A stretch of 64,000 nt of DNA from Aquamicrobium sp. LC103 (GTDB lineage Bacteria; Pseudomonadota; Alphaproteobacteria; Rhizobiales; Rhizobiaceae), in the NCBI RefSeq assembly GCF_001014615.2, contig NZ_LBCQ02000005.1:310001-374000 (forward strand). Reading direction: 5' to 3'. Positions 26,836 through 35,748 of this stretch are shown one piece after another. Made by a program: the position numbers and the translations under genes. The notes under the pieces are model-generated. The model was not told where the DNA came from. It did no database searches and was given only the letters and a program-made list of their open reading frames with translations. How positions within the stretch are numbered: the first letter of the stretch is position 1; each line of letters starts with the position of its first letter.

Positions 26836-26951
26836 CCTTGCGGACCGGAGGCCGTTGTACGATCGGTCGAAAACAGCCATTGGTAAGGGGCATCTTGTCG
26901 ACGTGATCCCGGCGCGTGTTCGCTTCCGGTGCCGGGGCAAGAAACAAGAAG

Positions 26952-28115
26952 ATGGTTGACCCCGTTTGCGAGGCCCCGATGATCCTGAACGAAGAGCAGG
27001 AACTGATCCGTGATACCGCGCGACGTTTCGCGTCGGAAAGGCTTGCGCCCAAATCCGCCGAATGGGACCGCACGCATGAATTCCCGAAAGCCGAGCTGGC
27101 TGAAATGGGTGCGCTTGGTTTCATGGGCATGCTCGTGCCCGAGGAGTGGGAAGGGTCCAAGACCGACCATGTCGCCTATGCCGCGGCGTTGGAGGAGATC
27201 GCCGCCGGCAATGGGGCGATCTCGACCATCATGTCGGTGCACAATTCGGTCGGATGCGTGCCGGTCCTGCGCTACGGGACCAGGGAGCAGAAGGATCGTT
27301 TCCTGCGCCCCATGGCCCGTGGCGAGCATCTCGGTGCCTTCTGCCTGACCGAGCCGCAAGCCGGATCCGATGCCTCGGCCCTTCGCACGCGGGCGGTGCC
27401 GAGCGATAAGGGGTGGGTGCTCAACGGCACCAAGCAGTTCATCACTTCCGGGAAGAACGCCGATACGGCAATCGTGTTTGCCGTCACGGATCCCGACGCC
27501 GGCAAGAAGGGCATTTCGGCCTTCATCGTTCCGACGGCGACTCCCGGCTATCGTGTCGCATCGCTGGAGCACAAGCTGGGACAGGCGCTGTCGGACACCG
27601 CGCAGGTCGTATTCGAGGATATGGAAATTCCGGCTGACAATCTACTCGGCGAAAGAGGCGAGGGGTATCGTATCGCATTGTCCAATCTGGAAGGCGGACG
27701 CATCGGCATCGCGGCGCAATCAGTCGGCATGGCGCGCGCCGCGCTCGACGCAGCGCTTGCCTACGCGCAGGAGCGCGAGAGCATGGGCCGGAAGCTGATC
27801 GATCACCAGGCAGTCGCGTTCAGGCTGGCGGACATGGCGACGCGGATAGAGGCCGCGCGCCAGATGGTGCTGCATGCCGCCAGTCTGAAGGATGCCGACA
27901 GGCCGGCATTGAAGGAGGCGTCGATGGCCAAGCTCTTCGCTTCGGAGATCGCCGAGCGCGTCTGCTCGGACGCCATCCAGACATTGGGAGGCTATGGCTA
28001 TACGCGAGATTTTCCAGTCGAGCGAATCTATCGCGACGTGCGCGTTTGCCAGATTTACGAGGGAACGAGCGACATCCAGCGCATCGTGATTGCAAGGGCG
28101 CTGGCGGGTCGATAA
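26952..28115 (+). CDS. Acyl-CoA dehydrogenase with canonical catalytic glutamate
   Basis: About 387 aa from ATG 26952 (GAAG upstream); ATG 26979 is an alternative. It has FAD-binding '[18 protein letters not shown]' and '[15 protein letters not shown]', and the C-terminal '[17 protein letters not shown]', where the Glu of Y-E-G-T is the catalytic base of medium- and short-chain enzymes. It therefore should be a self-sufficient homotetramer, unlike the paired dehydrogenases further along. It introduces the 2,3-double bond in an acyl-CoA. Followed by a MaoC-type hydratase 14 bases later. Confidence 0.92.
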   Translation: MVDPVCEAPMILNEEQELIRDTARRFASERLAPKSAEWDRTHEFPKAELAEMGALGFMGMLVPEEWEGSKTDHVAYAAALEEIAAGNGAISTIMSVHNSVGCVPVLRYGTREQKDRFLRPMARGEHLGAFCLTEPQAGSDASALRTRAVPSDKGWVLNGTKQFITSGKNADTAIVFAVTDPDAGKKGISAFIVPTATPGYRVASLEHKLGQALSDTAQVVFEDMEIPADNLLGERGEGYRIALSNLEGGRIGIAAQSVGMARAALDAALAYAQERESMGRKLIDHQAVAFRLADMATRIEAARQMVLHAASLKDADRPALKEASMAKLFASEIAERVCSDAIQTLGGYGYTRDFPVERIYRDVRVCQIYEGTSDIQRIVIARALAGR

Positions 28116-28129
28116 CCGGAGGGCCGGCA

Positions 28130-28987
28130 ATGCCGCTTGATCAGGAGCGACTGGCGAACTGGGTTTTCGACGAGCAGGTCCGCGAATACACCAGGCGGGA
28201 CACCATGCTCTACGCCCTGGGGGTGGGTTGCGGCGGAAGGCCGGAGGATCTTCGCTTCGTCTATGAGGACGGTCTCGTCGCTCTGCCGTCCATGGCAACT
28301 GTCCTCGGCGATCCGGGCTTCTGGCTCCGCGATCCGACGCTGGGCGCGGACTGGCGCAAGATAGTCCACGGCGAGCAGTCGATCGTGCTGCATGCGCCAT
28401 TGCCTCCGGAGGGCGCCATAGTGGCGCGCAATCGTGTGGAGGCGGTCATTGACAGGGGACCCCGACACGGCGTCTTCGTCTACCTGTCGCGTTCGATTCA
28501 CGATCGGAACGCGGGCACTCCCATCGCCAGCCTGGGTGCCACCGTGATCCTGCGCGGCGACGGGAAGACGGAAACGTCCGCGCGCCGGCCGGCGCAGCGC
28601 TCCGCTCTTCCGGACCGCCACCCCGACATCGTCGTATCGAGCGAGACGCTTCCGCAGTCCGCGCTTATCTATCGCCTGTCGGGTGACCTGAATCCGCTGC
28701 ATGTCGATCCGACCGTGGCCGCGCGGGCCGGCTTTCCCTCGCCGATCCTGCATGGCCTGTGCACGATGGGGGTCGCTGCCCGCGCGATCCTGCGGGCCTG
28801 CTGCGACGACGACCCCGGCCGCTTGCGGGACATCCATGTCCGTTTCACGGCTCCCGTCTTTCCGGGCGACACGATCGTCACCGAGATATGGCGGCAGGGA
28901 TCACGTGCCGATTTCCGTTGCCGCGTGCGGGAGCGTGGCGTGGTCGTGCTCGATGCAAGCCATGCCACGTTCTCGGAACAGCCGTGA
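28130..28987 (+). CDS. MaoC-like double hot-dog enoyl-CoA hydratase
   Basis: 285 aa from ATG 28130 with GGAGGG upstream. The C-terminal hot-dog domain has 'YRLSGDLNPLHVDPTVAARAGF', with the Asp-His hydratase-2 motif (D-x-N-P-L-H-x-D), then 'PILHGLCTMGVAARAI'. The N-terminal half 'YALGVGCG' is typical of double hot-dog hydratases of peroxisomal MFE-2 type, which hydrate bulky enoyl-CoA, including steroid side-chain intermediates. It would act directly after the acyl-CoA dehydrogenase upstream. It converges with the SDR on the other strand two bases later. Confidence 0.88.
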   Translation: MPLDQERLANWVFDEQVREYTRRDTMLYALGVGCGGRPEDLRFVYEDGLVALPSMATVLGDPGFWLRDPTLGADWRKIVHGEQSIVLHAPLPPEGAIVARNRVEAVIDRGPRHGVFVYLSRSIHDRNAGTPIASLGATVILRGDGKTETSARRPAQRSALPDRHPDIVVSSETLPQSALIYRLSGDLNPLHVDPTVAARAGFPSPILHGLCTMGVAARAILRACCDDDPGRLRDIHVRFTAPVFPGDTIVTEIWRQGSRADFRCRVRERGVVVLDASHATFSEQP

Positions 28988-28989
28988 GG

Positions 28990-29808
28990 TCACTCCGCCG
29001 GCCGCGGCTTGCCGGAATGGGAAAAGCCCGGCGCCACCATGCGCCGCTCCGCCGTCAGTGCGTCCTCGGTCAGGAACTTGGTCGAGCTCCAACCGCCGTC
29101 GACAGCCAGGACCTGGCCATTGATCCAACCGGAGGCCGGGGAGGAGAGGAAGTGGATGGCGTGCGCGACGTCCTCGACCGTGCCCATGCGGGCCGCCGGA
29201 GTCATGTCGTAGTTCATGCGACGGAAGCCTTCGTCCTGCAGCCGGTGCTGTGTCATCGGCGTTGGGATCACGCCGGGGGCGACCGTGCTGGCGCGCACGC
29301 CGGAACTGCCGTACTGGCAGGCAAGATGCGTGGTCAGGGCGTTGATGCCGCCCTTGGCCGCTGAATAAGCTCCGCCGCGCAAGCCGCCAAGCAGGGAATA
29401 GGTCGAGCTGACGTTGACGATGGTCGCCTCGGCTCCGAACGCCGTCAGCGCTTGGCGGCAGAAGCGGAAGGGTGCGCGCAGCATGAGGTCGAGAAAATAA
29501 TCGAGCGTCTCGTCGTCGGTCTCGTGCACCGGCTTCGGACTGCCGATCCCCGCATTGTTGACGAGGTGGTCCAGCCTGCCGAACGATTGAAGCGCCAGGT
29601 CGACGGCACGGCGCGGCGCGTCCTCCTCGGTGGCGTCCACCGCGAGTGTTTCCAGCGGCGCTTCGCTCCCTGAAAGAGTGCGTTTCATGGCGGCGAGCTT
29701 CCCGGCATCGCGGGCGATCCCCACCACCGCAACGCCATTGGCCAGAAATAGCCGGGCCGTCGCAAGCCCGATGCCGCTCGAAGCGCCGGTGATAAGGGCA
29801 ACCCGCAT
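28990..29808 (-). CDS. SDR family oxidoreductase
   Basis: 272 aa. 'GASSGIG' near residue 9, 'NNAG' near 90, catalytic Ser in 'VNVSSTYS' and 'YSAAKGG'. The C-terminus 'WINGQVLAVDGGW' is the classical SDR end. It is the last gene of a leftward operon SDR (frameshifted)-ACAD-ACAD-SDR. A role as 3-hydroxyacyl-CoA or ring-hydroxyl dehydrogenase of the same catabolic route is inferred from context. Confidence 0.88.
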   Translation of the reverse strand: MRVALITGASSGIGLATARLFLANGVAVVGIARDAGKLAAMKRTLSGSEAPLETLAVDATEEDAPRRAVDLALQSFGRLDHLVNNAGIGSPKPVHETDDETLDYFLDLMLRAPFRFCRQALTAFGAEATIVNVSSTYSLLGGLRGGAYSAAKGGINALTTHLACQYGSSGVRASTVAPGVIPTPMTQHRLQDEGFRRMNYDMTPAARMGTVEDVAHAIHFLSSPASGWINGQVLAVDGGWSSTKFLTEDALTAERRMVAPGFSHSGKPRPAE

Positions 29809-29810
29809 GT

Positions 29811-30800
29811 TCAGTTCCTTTCCGTGATCGTCTGGTGAGGCGCGAGCGGCGCCGGAAGATCGAGCATCCCGGCGGTACCGCCGAGGCGGGCCAGCAGATG
29901 CGCATGCTTCAGGAAGTGATGGGCGTCGGCTTCGGCCGAGAAACCGATGCCGCCGTGGATCTGGATGCAGGTGCGGGCATTGCCAAGAGCTGCTCCCGTT
30001 GCCAGACGGCGCAGCGCCGCAAGCTGGAATGGCGCATCGGCGCGCGCATCACGTGCCGCGACGGCCGCGAAATCGAGGAGGCTCGACGCTGCTTCCACGG
30101 CAACGGCCATGTTGGCGCAATGATGCTTGACCGCCTGGAACGAGCCGATGGGCCGCCCGAACTGGCGACGCAGCTGTGCGTAGGCGACGGCCAGGTCGCG
30201 CGTGGCTTCCGCGATGCCGAGCAGTTGCGCGCAGACGAGCAGATCCGAGACGGCGAGGATGGTGTCGTTATACGTTTCGCCGAGAACACCCACGGCATTC
30301 TTCGGCATCCGGGTCAATGCCAGGCTGTGACCCAAGCCTTTGAGGTGTTCGCCTCGCCCGTCGCCGCGATCGAGGAGCGCAAGCCGTCGCCCGTCGAACA
30401 GAACGGCCGGGCCGGCGTCCTCGCCGTCGATGAACAGGATGGAGTCTCCGTCGGGCACTGCCGCGCATGCCGCGATGGTGCCTTCTTCAAGTTGCCGTGC
30501 CAAGCCGGCATCGAAAACGGACCTTGCGAGCCTTGCCGCAACCGCCGTCGCCAGCACACGGCTGGTGATCACATGGCGGCCGAAGGCAACATGAAGCAGC
30601 ACCTCCTCGACGAGGGTGAAGCCGGCCCCGCCCTCGTTTTCCGGCAGGGAAAGTGAGAAAGCCCCGAAGACCGATATCTCATCGAGATCGTCGCGTCTGC
30701 GCTCGCGCAGGCGCGAAACGGGAAAACTCTGCGTAAGCATGGCGCTAGCTGCATCGAGTATCTGGCGCTGCTCCTCGCCGTGGTTGAGATCGCATCCCAT
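29811..30800 (-). CDS. Acyl-CoA dehydrogenase, small-type subunit of a pair
   Basis: 329 aa, shorter than usual (about 380). The C-terminal helical domain is recognisable ('YAQLRRQFGRPIGSFQAVKH', then 'QIHGGIGFSAEADAHHFLKH'), while the N-terminal and beta domains are poorly conserved. The catalytic Y-E-G-T is absent. Such truncated partners form alpha2beta2 complexes with a full-size subunit in steroid and cyclic-acid degradation, each pair encoded by adjacent genes. Its partner would be the gene at 30806, five bases away. Function inferred from this family pattern. Confidence 0.85.
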   Translation of the reverse strand: MGCDLNHGEEQRQILDAASAMLTQSFPVSRLRERRRDDLDEISVFGAFSLSLPENEGGAGFTLVEEVLLHVAFGRHVITSRVLATAVAARLARSVFDAGLARQLEEGTIAACAAVPDGDSILFIDGEDAGPAVLFDGRRLALLDRGDGRGEHLKGLGHSLALTRMPKNAVGVLGETYNDTILAVSDLLVCAQLLGIAEATRDLAVAYAQLRRQFGRPIGSFQAVKHHCANMAVAVEAASSLLDFAAVAARDARADAPFQLAALRRLATGAALGNARTCIQIHGGIGFSAEADAHHFLKHAHLLARLGGTAGMLDLPAPLAPHQTITERN

Positions 30801-30805
30801 TGTCG

Positions 30806-31927
30806 CTACTCCCGCGGCAGGCCGAGAATTCGTTCTGCAATGATGTTGCGCTGGATTTCGGCTGCTCCTCCCGCGATCGTCTCGCTGTAGGATTCGAGGT
30901 AGTCGTGTGTCCAGGCGCTGTCGACCAGGGCTGCCGGACCGAGCACGTCCATTGTCGCCCGGTGGATGCGCTGCGCGAGCTCGGCGAAGTAGAGGCGCAC
31001 GAGTGAGCCGTCGGAGGCGGTTCGAGGCTCGCGGAACAACGTGCGATAGGTCATCGCACGCAGCGCCGCAGTCTCCGCCCGCAGATCCGACAAACGCTCG
31101 TAGGTGGCTGTTCCCGGCAGCGGCTCGGCGAGGGCAATCAGGTCCTCGATACGAATGGAAAGCTCGAGCTGCAAGCCCATCGCTGCGGTCTTGCGTTCGA
31201 AGGCCAAGGTGGTCATCGCCACGCTCCAGCCGTCATGCAGCGCGCCGACGACATTGGAAAGCGGGATGCAGACGTCGTCATAGAAGACTTCCGCGAAATG
31301 GCTGACGCCAGCCATGTTTTCAATCGGCCGCACCGTGATTCCGGGGCTCGTCATGTCGCATATGACCCATGAGAGGCCTTTGTGACGTTTCGAGCCGGGG
31401 TCGGTGCGGATGAGCAATTCCTGATAGTCGGCAATATCGGCGAAGCTCGTCCAAATCTTCTGACCGTTGACGACGAGGTGGTCGCCGTCGATTGTTCCTG
31501 TGGTGGAGAGCGAGGCGAGGTCGGATCCCGAACCGGGTTCGGAAAAGCCCTGGCACCAGATCGAGCGGCCCGAGAGGATCAACGGAAGGTGGAAAGCTTT
31601 CTGCTCTTCCGTCCCGCAGGCAATCAGCGTCGGCCCGGCATGGTTCAGCGCCACGAAGGTGCAGTCGAGAATGGAAGGCGCCCGCGCGCGGACATATTCC
31701 TCGTACCACAGCACGAGCCGATCCGGTGGCAATCCTTGTCCGCCATACTCCGCGGGCCAGCCTATGCCCGCCCAGCCGCCTTCGTGGCAGCTGGAAAGCC
31801 AGTCCAGCGAGAAACGACGGGCCGGCATGCCTTCGTGCGGGGCGCGCTCTCGGGGGACGTTGGCGATCAGCCAGTCGCGCGCCCGATGGCGGAACGCCTC
31901 GTCGTCTTTCGTGAAATTCAGCCGCAT
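30806..31927 (-). CDS. Acyl-CoA dehydrogenase, large-type subunit of a pair
   Basis: 373 aa with the full three-domain layout: 'GWAGIGWPAEYGGQGLPPDR', FAD block 'WCQGFSEPGSGSDLASL', 'NGQKIWTSFADIADY' and the C-terminal 'GGAAEIQRNIIAERILGLPR'. Where medium-chain enzymes have the catalytic Glu of Y-E-G-T, this protein has Gly, as in large subunits of heteromeric steroid-type dehydrogenases that use a Glu elsewhere. Expected partner is 29811-30800. Confidence 0.9.
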   Translation of the reverse strand: MRLNFTKDDEAFRHRARDWLIANVPRERAPHEGMPARRFSLDWLSSCHEGGWAGIGWPAEYGGQGLPPDRLVLWYEEYVRARAPSILDCTFVALNHAGPTLIACGTEEQKAFHLPLILSGRSIWCQGFSEPGSGSDLASLSTTGTIDGDHLVVNGQKIWTSFADIADYQELLIRTDPGSKRHKGLSWVICDMTSPGITVRPIENMAGVSHFAEVFYDDVCIPLSNVVGALHDGWSVAMTTLAFERKTAAMGLQLELSIRIEDLIALAEPLPGTATYERLSDLRAETAALRAMTYRTLFREPRTASDGSLVRLYFAELAQRIHRATMDVLGPAALVDSAWTHDYLESYSETIAGGAAEIQRNIIAERILGLPRE

Positions 31928-31934
31928 CTCTTGC

Positions 31935-32638
31935 TCATGACATCCATCCGCCGGCCACGTCGACGATGCTGCCGGTCATATAGCTTGCTTCGTCGCTTGC
32001 CAGAAAACGTACCACCGTCGCGATCTCCCGTGGCGCGCCCACTCTTTCCATCGCCACGTTGAACATCTGGCGCTCCATCTGGACAGGGTCGACGCCGGCC
32101 GCCATCGGCGTGTCGATGGTGCCGGGAGCGATCGCGTTGACGCGGATGTTGTATGGGGCGAGGGTGCGCGCGAGGCTGCGTGTCAGGCCGATCAGCCCGG
32201 CCTTCGACGTTCCATAAGGGACGATCGGGCTGCCGAGCTTTCCGTTGATCGAGGCGATGTTCACGATGACCCGCCGCCTCGTTCCGCCATGCCGCGCGCC
32301 AGTCCCTGGCTGAGAAGAAAGGGGGCGCGAAGATTGACCGTGAGCACGCGGTCGAAGTCTTCCAGCGTCAGCTCGAAGACCGCTTTCCTTTCGTAAAGGC
32401 CGGCGCAATTCACCAGGCAGCCAATTGCGCTCTCTTGAGAAAGCACGCGCAAGGTTCGACGCACGTCCTCCATATCGGAAAGATCGCAGGCGATAAATTC
32501 GTCCGGCACCGCTTCATCTTCGCTCGCGGCGGCCGCTGCCCGGTCGAGACCGATCACGCGGTCGCCGGCCGTTTTGAGCTCGGCGGTGATGGCGCGGCCC
32601 ATGCCGCCGGTGCATCCGGTGACGACCGATACACGCAT
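31935..32638 (-). pseudogene. SDR family oxidoreductase interrupted by a frameshift
   Basis: Two frames together give one complete SDR. The first (32638 to about 32264) has 'VTGCTGGMG', 'VNCAGLYERK' and 'NLRAPFLLSQGLARGMAERG' and then stops at TGA 32261-32263. The second frame resumes at 'IVNIASINGKLGSPIVPYG' with 'YGTSKAG' and ends 'GSIVDVAGGWMS'. The shift falls within 32264-32280, in a G/C-rich run, and equals one missing base. It is either a real inactivating deletion or a sequencing error. Reading the TGA as selenocysteine does not rescue it, because the continuation in the same frame is not SDR-like. Confidence 0.85.
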
Positions 32639-32669
32639 TCCGTCCTCCCTGATTAATGTCCCAATATAT

Positions 32670-32689
32670 GGGTATATGTGGAAATACCC
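32670..32689. promoter_or_regulatory. Inverted repeat in the divergent control region of the acyl-CoA island
   Basis: GGGTAT-N8-ATACCC is a perfect 6-bp dyad (flanked by A/T-rich sequence) between the leftward SDR gene and the rightward dehydrogenase gene. A TTGACA hexamer at 32759-32764 could be the -35 box of the rightward operon, although a good -10 box is not evident. The cluster's own IclR protein (42011) is a natural candidate to bind here. Confidence 0.35.
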
Positions 32690-32843
32690 CTTCTTTTCCT
32701 CTCGCCAACAGTATCAGGCAATTTTGGAATTGTTCAACTATAAATTCGGAATTCTTTGTTGACATTTGTGTAGGAGCTGATCAGTTTCAGCGGGAGCGTT
32801 GGGATATGAAGTCCCACATAATGGACGCTCGGGAGGCCCTGGA

Positions 32844-33998
32844 ATGGATTTTGAATGGACCGACGAGGATCGGGCCTATCGGGCGCGGGTGCGTGCCTTT
32901 CTGGAGCGGGAACTGCCGGCGGACTGGAGCGAGATATCCCGTCACGGTCCGGGGTCGCGCGCGCAGACCGAGTTCAGTCTGGAGTTCTGCCCAAAGCTGG
33001 CGGCGGCGGGCCTGCTCGTCCCACATTGGCCCGCCCAATGGGGCGGGGCAGACCGGCCGACATGGGAGCACTTCATTCTCGGCGAGGAGATGTGGGCGGC
33101 GGGCGAGCCGCGCGGCGCGCAATATATGAACGTCAACTGGATCGGGCCCACCTTGATGCGTTTCGGCACCGAGGAGCAGCGGCACCGCTACATTCCGGAG
33201 ATGGCGGCCGGCAAGGCCGTCTGGTGCCAGGGCTTCTCGGAACCCAATGCCGGCTCGGATCTCGGTAGTCTGCGAACCCGGGCCGTCCGAACCGGCGACG
33301 AATATGTCATCAACGGCTCGAAGATCTGGACGTCCTATGCCGCGATGGCGCAGCATTGCTTTTTGCTTGCCCGCACCGGCGAGGCATCGCAGGGCAAGGC
33401 GGGCATCGCCATCTTCCTCGTTCCGATGTCCACGCCCGGCATAGAGGTGCGGGCGATTCCGAGCCTTATCGGTCACGGCGACATCCACGAGACCTTCTTC
33501 ACCGATGTCAGGGTGCCGGTTTCGGCCCGTCTCGGCGAGGAGGGACAGGCCTGGTCGATCATCAGCTACTCGCTCGCAAACGAGCGGATCGGTATACCCC
33601 GCTACGAATTCGCCGCCCGCGTCCTCGATCGAATGGTCGAGGAACTGCGCGTCCGCCAGGCCTTTTCCGATCCGCTCGTGCAGGCGCGCGCCGGTGCCGC
33701 GTCGGCCGCCTGCGAGGCCGCGCGCCTTCTGGTCTATCGCGCCGTCGACAAGCGCGCGCGCGGCGAGGCGGTGGGTTCCGAGGCGAGCCTCGCGCGCATC
33801 GCCGTGGCCGAGGCCGACAACGTGGTCACGGATTTCGGGCTCGATTTCCTGTCGGACACCTTCACCGGCATGGATCATCCGATCCACCTGGCGCATCACG
33901 AACGTGCCATCGTCACCAGCATCGCCGCCGGCGCGGCCGAAATCCAGCTCGGGTTGATCGCTCGCAATTGGCTCGATCTTCCCAGGGAAGCTTCCTGA
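32844..33998 (+). CDS. Acyl-CoA dehydrogenase, large-type subunit of a second pair
   Basis: 384 aa from ATG 32844 (GGGAGG upstream). Blocks: 'GLLVPHWPAQWGGADRPTWE', 'WCQGFSEPNAGSDLGSLRT', 'NGSKIWTSYAAMAQH' and 'AGAAEIQLGLIARNWLDLPR'. As in the gene at 30806, Y-E-G-T is replaced (A-A-G-A), the pattern of heteromeric dehydrogenase large subunits. The stop overlaps the start of the next gene by one base. First gene of a ten-gene rightward operon reaching the IclR gene. Confidence 0.9.
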   Translation: MDFEWTDEDRAYRARVRAFLERELPADWSEISRHGPGSRAQTEFSLEFCPKLAAAGLLVPHWPAQWGGADRPTWEHFILGEEMWAAGEPRGAQYMNVNWIGPTLMRFGTEEQRHRYIPEMAAGKAVWCQGFSEPNAGSDLGSLRTRAVRTGDEYVINGSKIWTSYAAMAQHCFLLARTGEASQGKAGIAIFLVPMSTPGIEVRAIPSLIGHGDIHETFFTDVRVPVSARLGEEGQAWSIISYSLANERIGIPRYEFAARVLDRMVEELRVRQAFSDPLVQARAGAASAACEAARLLVYRAVDKRARGEAVGSEASLARIAVAEADNVVTDFGLDFLSDTFTGMDHPIHLAHHERAIVTSIAAGAAEIQLGLIARNWLDLPREAS

Positions 33999-34915
33999 TG
34001 CGTTTTTATCCCAACGAGGACCAGACTGCCTTTCTGGCCGTGCTCGACCAGCTTGCGCAGGCACCGCAGGCCGCATGGAAGGCCGCACCTGAATGGGCGC
34101 GCTTCGACTGGTCTCCGGAACTGGACATGCTCCTGGACGAAAACGGCTTCTTCGACTGCGCCGCGGAGGAGACGCTCGGCCTCGTCACGGCGGCGATGCT
34201 GACCTATCGGATCGCGGGCCTGCCCGTGCTTGTGGAATGCGCCGCGTCCTCCATGCTCCGCTCGCTCTACGCCCCGGATCTGCCCCGGCCGATCGCGGTG
34301 ATCGAGGAGCGGGGCCGGCCCGTCCCCTTCCTGCCGGTGGCGCGCTCGGCAATCCTCGTTTCGGACGAAAGCGTTCGCGGTGTGCTTCTGGAGGAGGGCG
34401 TGGTCGAGACGGTCGAGAGCATCTTCGCCTATCCGATGGGAGTGCTGGGGGAAAGGGAGGTCGCGATGCGGCCGATCGATGCCGATCCAGCTGTGGTCCG
34501 AAACACATGGCGCGTAGCCCTTGCCGCCGAGATGGCGGGAACGCTGAAGGGCGGCCTGGACGCCGTCGTTGCCCATGTCCGCGATCGCCATCAGTTCGGC
34601 CGCCCGCTCGGAAGCTTCCAGGCCATCCAGCACCGCCTTGCCGGCGCGGCGACCAAGGTGGAGGCCAGCTACTGGCTCACGCTCAAGGCCGCTCAGAGCC
34701 TCGATCCGATCGACACGGCAATCGCGCTCGGTCACGTGCAGGAAGCCTCGACGCGGGTAGTCTACGATCTTCACCAGTTCATGGGAGCCATGGGACTGAC
34801 TCTGGAACATCCTCTGCATCGCTGGACATACCGGGCGCGCCTCTTGCGTTCCGCGCTAGGTGGGGCGGGGACGAATTTCAGGGCTGTCTCCGCAAGCCGA
34901 TGGAGAGCCGCATGA
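33998..34915 (+). CDS. Acyl-CoA dehydrogenase, small-type subunit of a second pair
   Basis: 305 aa. Only the C-terminal domain is clearly dehydrogenase-like ('VAHVRDRHQFGRPLGSFQAI', then 'HQFMGAMGLTLEHPLHRW'). The N-terminal part is short and divergent and the catalytic motif is missing. It is translationally coupled (TGATG) to the large subunit gene. The pair mirrors 29811/30806 on the other side of the control region, so the island appears to encode two heteromeric dehydrogenases for two different intermediates. Confidence 0.83.
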   Translation: MRFYPNEDQTAFLAVLDQLAQAPQAAWKAAPEWARFDWSPELDMLLDENGFFDCAAEETLGLVTAAMLTYRIAGLPVLVECAASSMLRSLYAPDLPRPIAVIEERGRPVPFLPVARSAILVSDESVRGVLLEEGVVETVESIFAYPMGVLGEREVAMRPIDADPAVVRNTWRVALAAEMAGTLKGGLDAVVAHVRDRHQFGRPLGSFQAIQHRLAGAATKVEASYWLTLKAAQSLDPIDTAIALGHVQEASTRVVYDLHQFMGAMGLTLEHPLHRWTYRARLLRSALGGAGTNFRAVSASRWRAA

Positions 34916-35703
34916 CGAAGCCGCCGATTTTCGACACCCTTCTGATGGAACGGCGCGGCCGTCTCCTCACCATCGTCCTGAACCGACCGGCTGCGCTCAA
35001 TGCCTTCGACGGTGCCATGCATGTCGAGATCGTCGAGGCGTTGCGGTTCGCCGACAGCGATCCGGATTCCGACGTGATCGTGCTGACGGGCGCCGGGCGC
35101 GCCTTCTCGGCTGGGGGCGATCTGGAGCATATGGAAGCGTCCATCGCCGACCCGGAAAAATTCGATCGCGAGGCGGCCGACGCCAAGCGTATCGTCTTCA
35201 CGTTGCTGGACATCGACAAGCCGGTGGTGGCGAAGGTGAATGGCGCGGCGGTGGGCCTTGGCGCAACCATCGCGCTCTTCTGCGACGTGATCTTTGCCGG
35301 CGAGAGCGCACGCATCGGCGACCCGCACGTCAAGGTCGGGCTGGTGGCGGGCGACGGCGGCGCCATCATCTGGCCGCAGCTCGTGGGATTTGCCCGCGCC
35401 AAGGAATATCTGATGACGGGCGAGCTGCTGCCGGCCGCCCGGGCTGCCGAGATCGGCCTCATCAATCATGCCGTGCCCGATGCCGAACTTGACGCGCGGG
35501 TGAGTGCCTTCTGCGACCAGCTCATCGGCGGAGCCACGCGCGCGATCCGCTGGACGAAGGCGACGGTCAACCTCGAGCTCAAGCGTATCGCTCACGCATT
35601 GATGGATCCGGGCATCGCCTACGAATCCGTATCGGTTCGCACAGCCGAGCACCGCCAGGCGGTGCAGGCGATGAAGGAGAGACTGAAAAAGCGGAACGAG
35701 TGA
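34912..35703 (+). CDS. Enoyl-CoA hydratase/isomerase (crotonase) family protein without the usual catalytic glutamates
   Basis: 263 aa from ATG 34912, overlapping the previous stop. Crotonase fold blocks: 'ALNAFDGAMHVEIVEAL', oxyanion loop 'AGRAFSAGGDLEHME', 'VNGAAVGLGATIALFCDVI' and 'GDPHVKVGLVAGDGGAI'. In hydratases two Glu act on water, in the G-G-G-C-E-L and F-G-Q-P-E-I segments. Here these positions are Thr and His, so simple hydration is doubtful. Isomerase, ring-opening hydrolase or thioesterase chemistry are options within the superfamily. Confidence 0.88.
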   Translation: MTKPPIFDTLLMERRGRLLTIVLNRPAALNAFDGAMHVEIVEALRFADSDPDSDVIVLTGAGRAFSAGGDLEHMEASIADPEKFDREAADAKRIVFTLLDIDKPVVAKVNGAAVGLGATIALFCDVIFAGESARIGDPHVKVGLVAGDGGAIIWPQLVGFARAKEYLMTGELLPAARAAEIGLINHAVPDAELDARVSAFCDQLIGGATRAIRWTKATVNLELKRIAHALMDPGIAYESVSVRTAEHRQAVQAMKERLKKRNE

Positions 35704-35748
35704 CTGGTCGGGGTGCGGACGCACCTGATCGCAAAACGGGAGGAAAAC

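Noticed and set aside
31935-32638. Selenocysteine readthrough at the TGA that ends the first SDR half, considered because selC is in the window
   Set aside because: Continuing in the same frame past 32261 gives a sequence unrelated to SDR; homology resumes only after a frame change.
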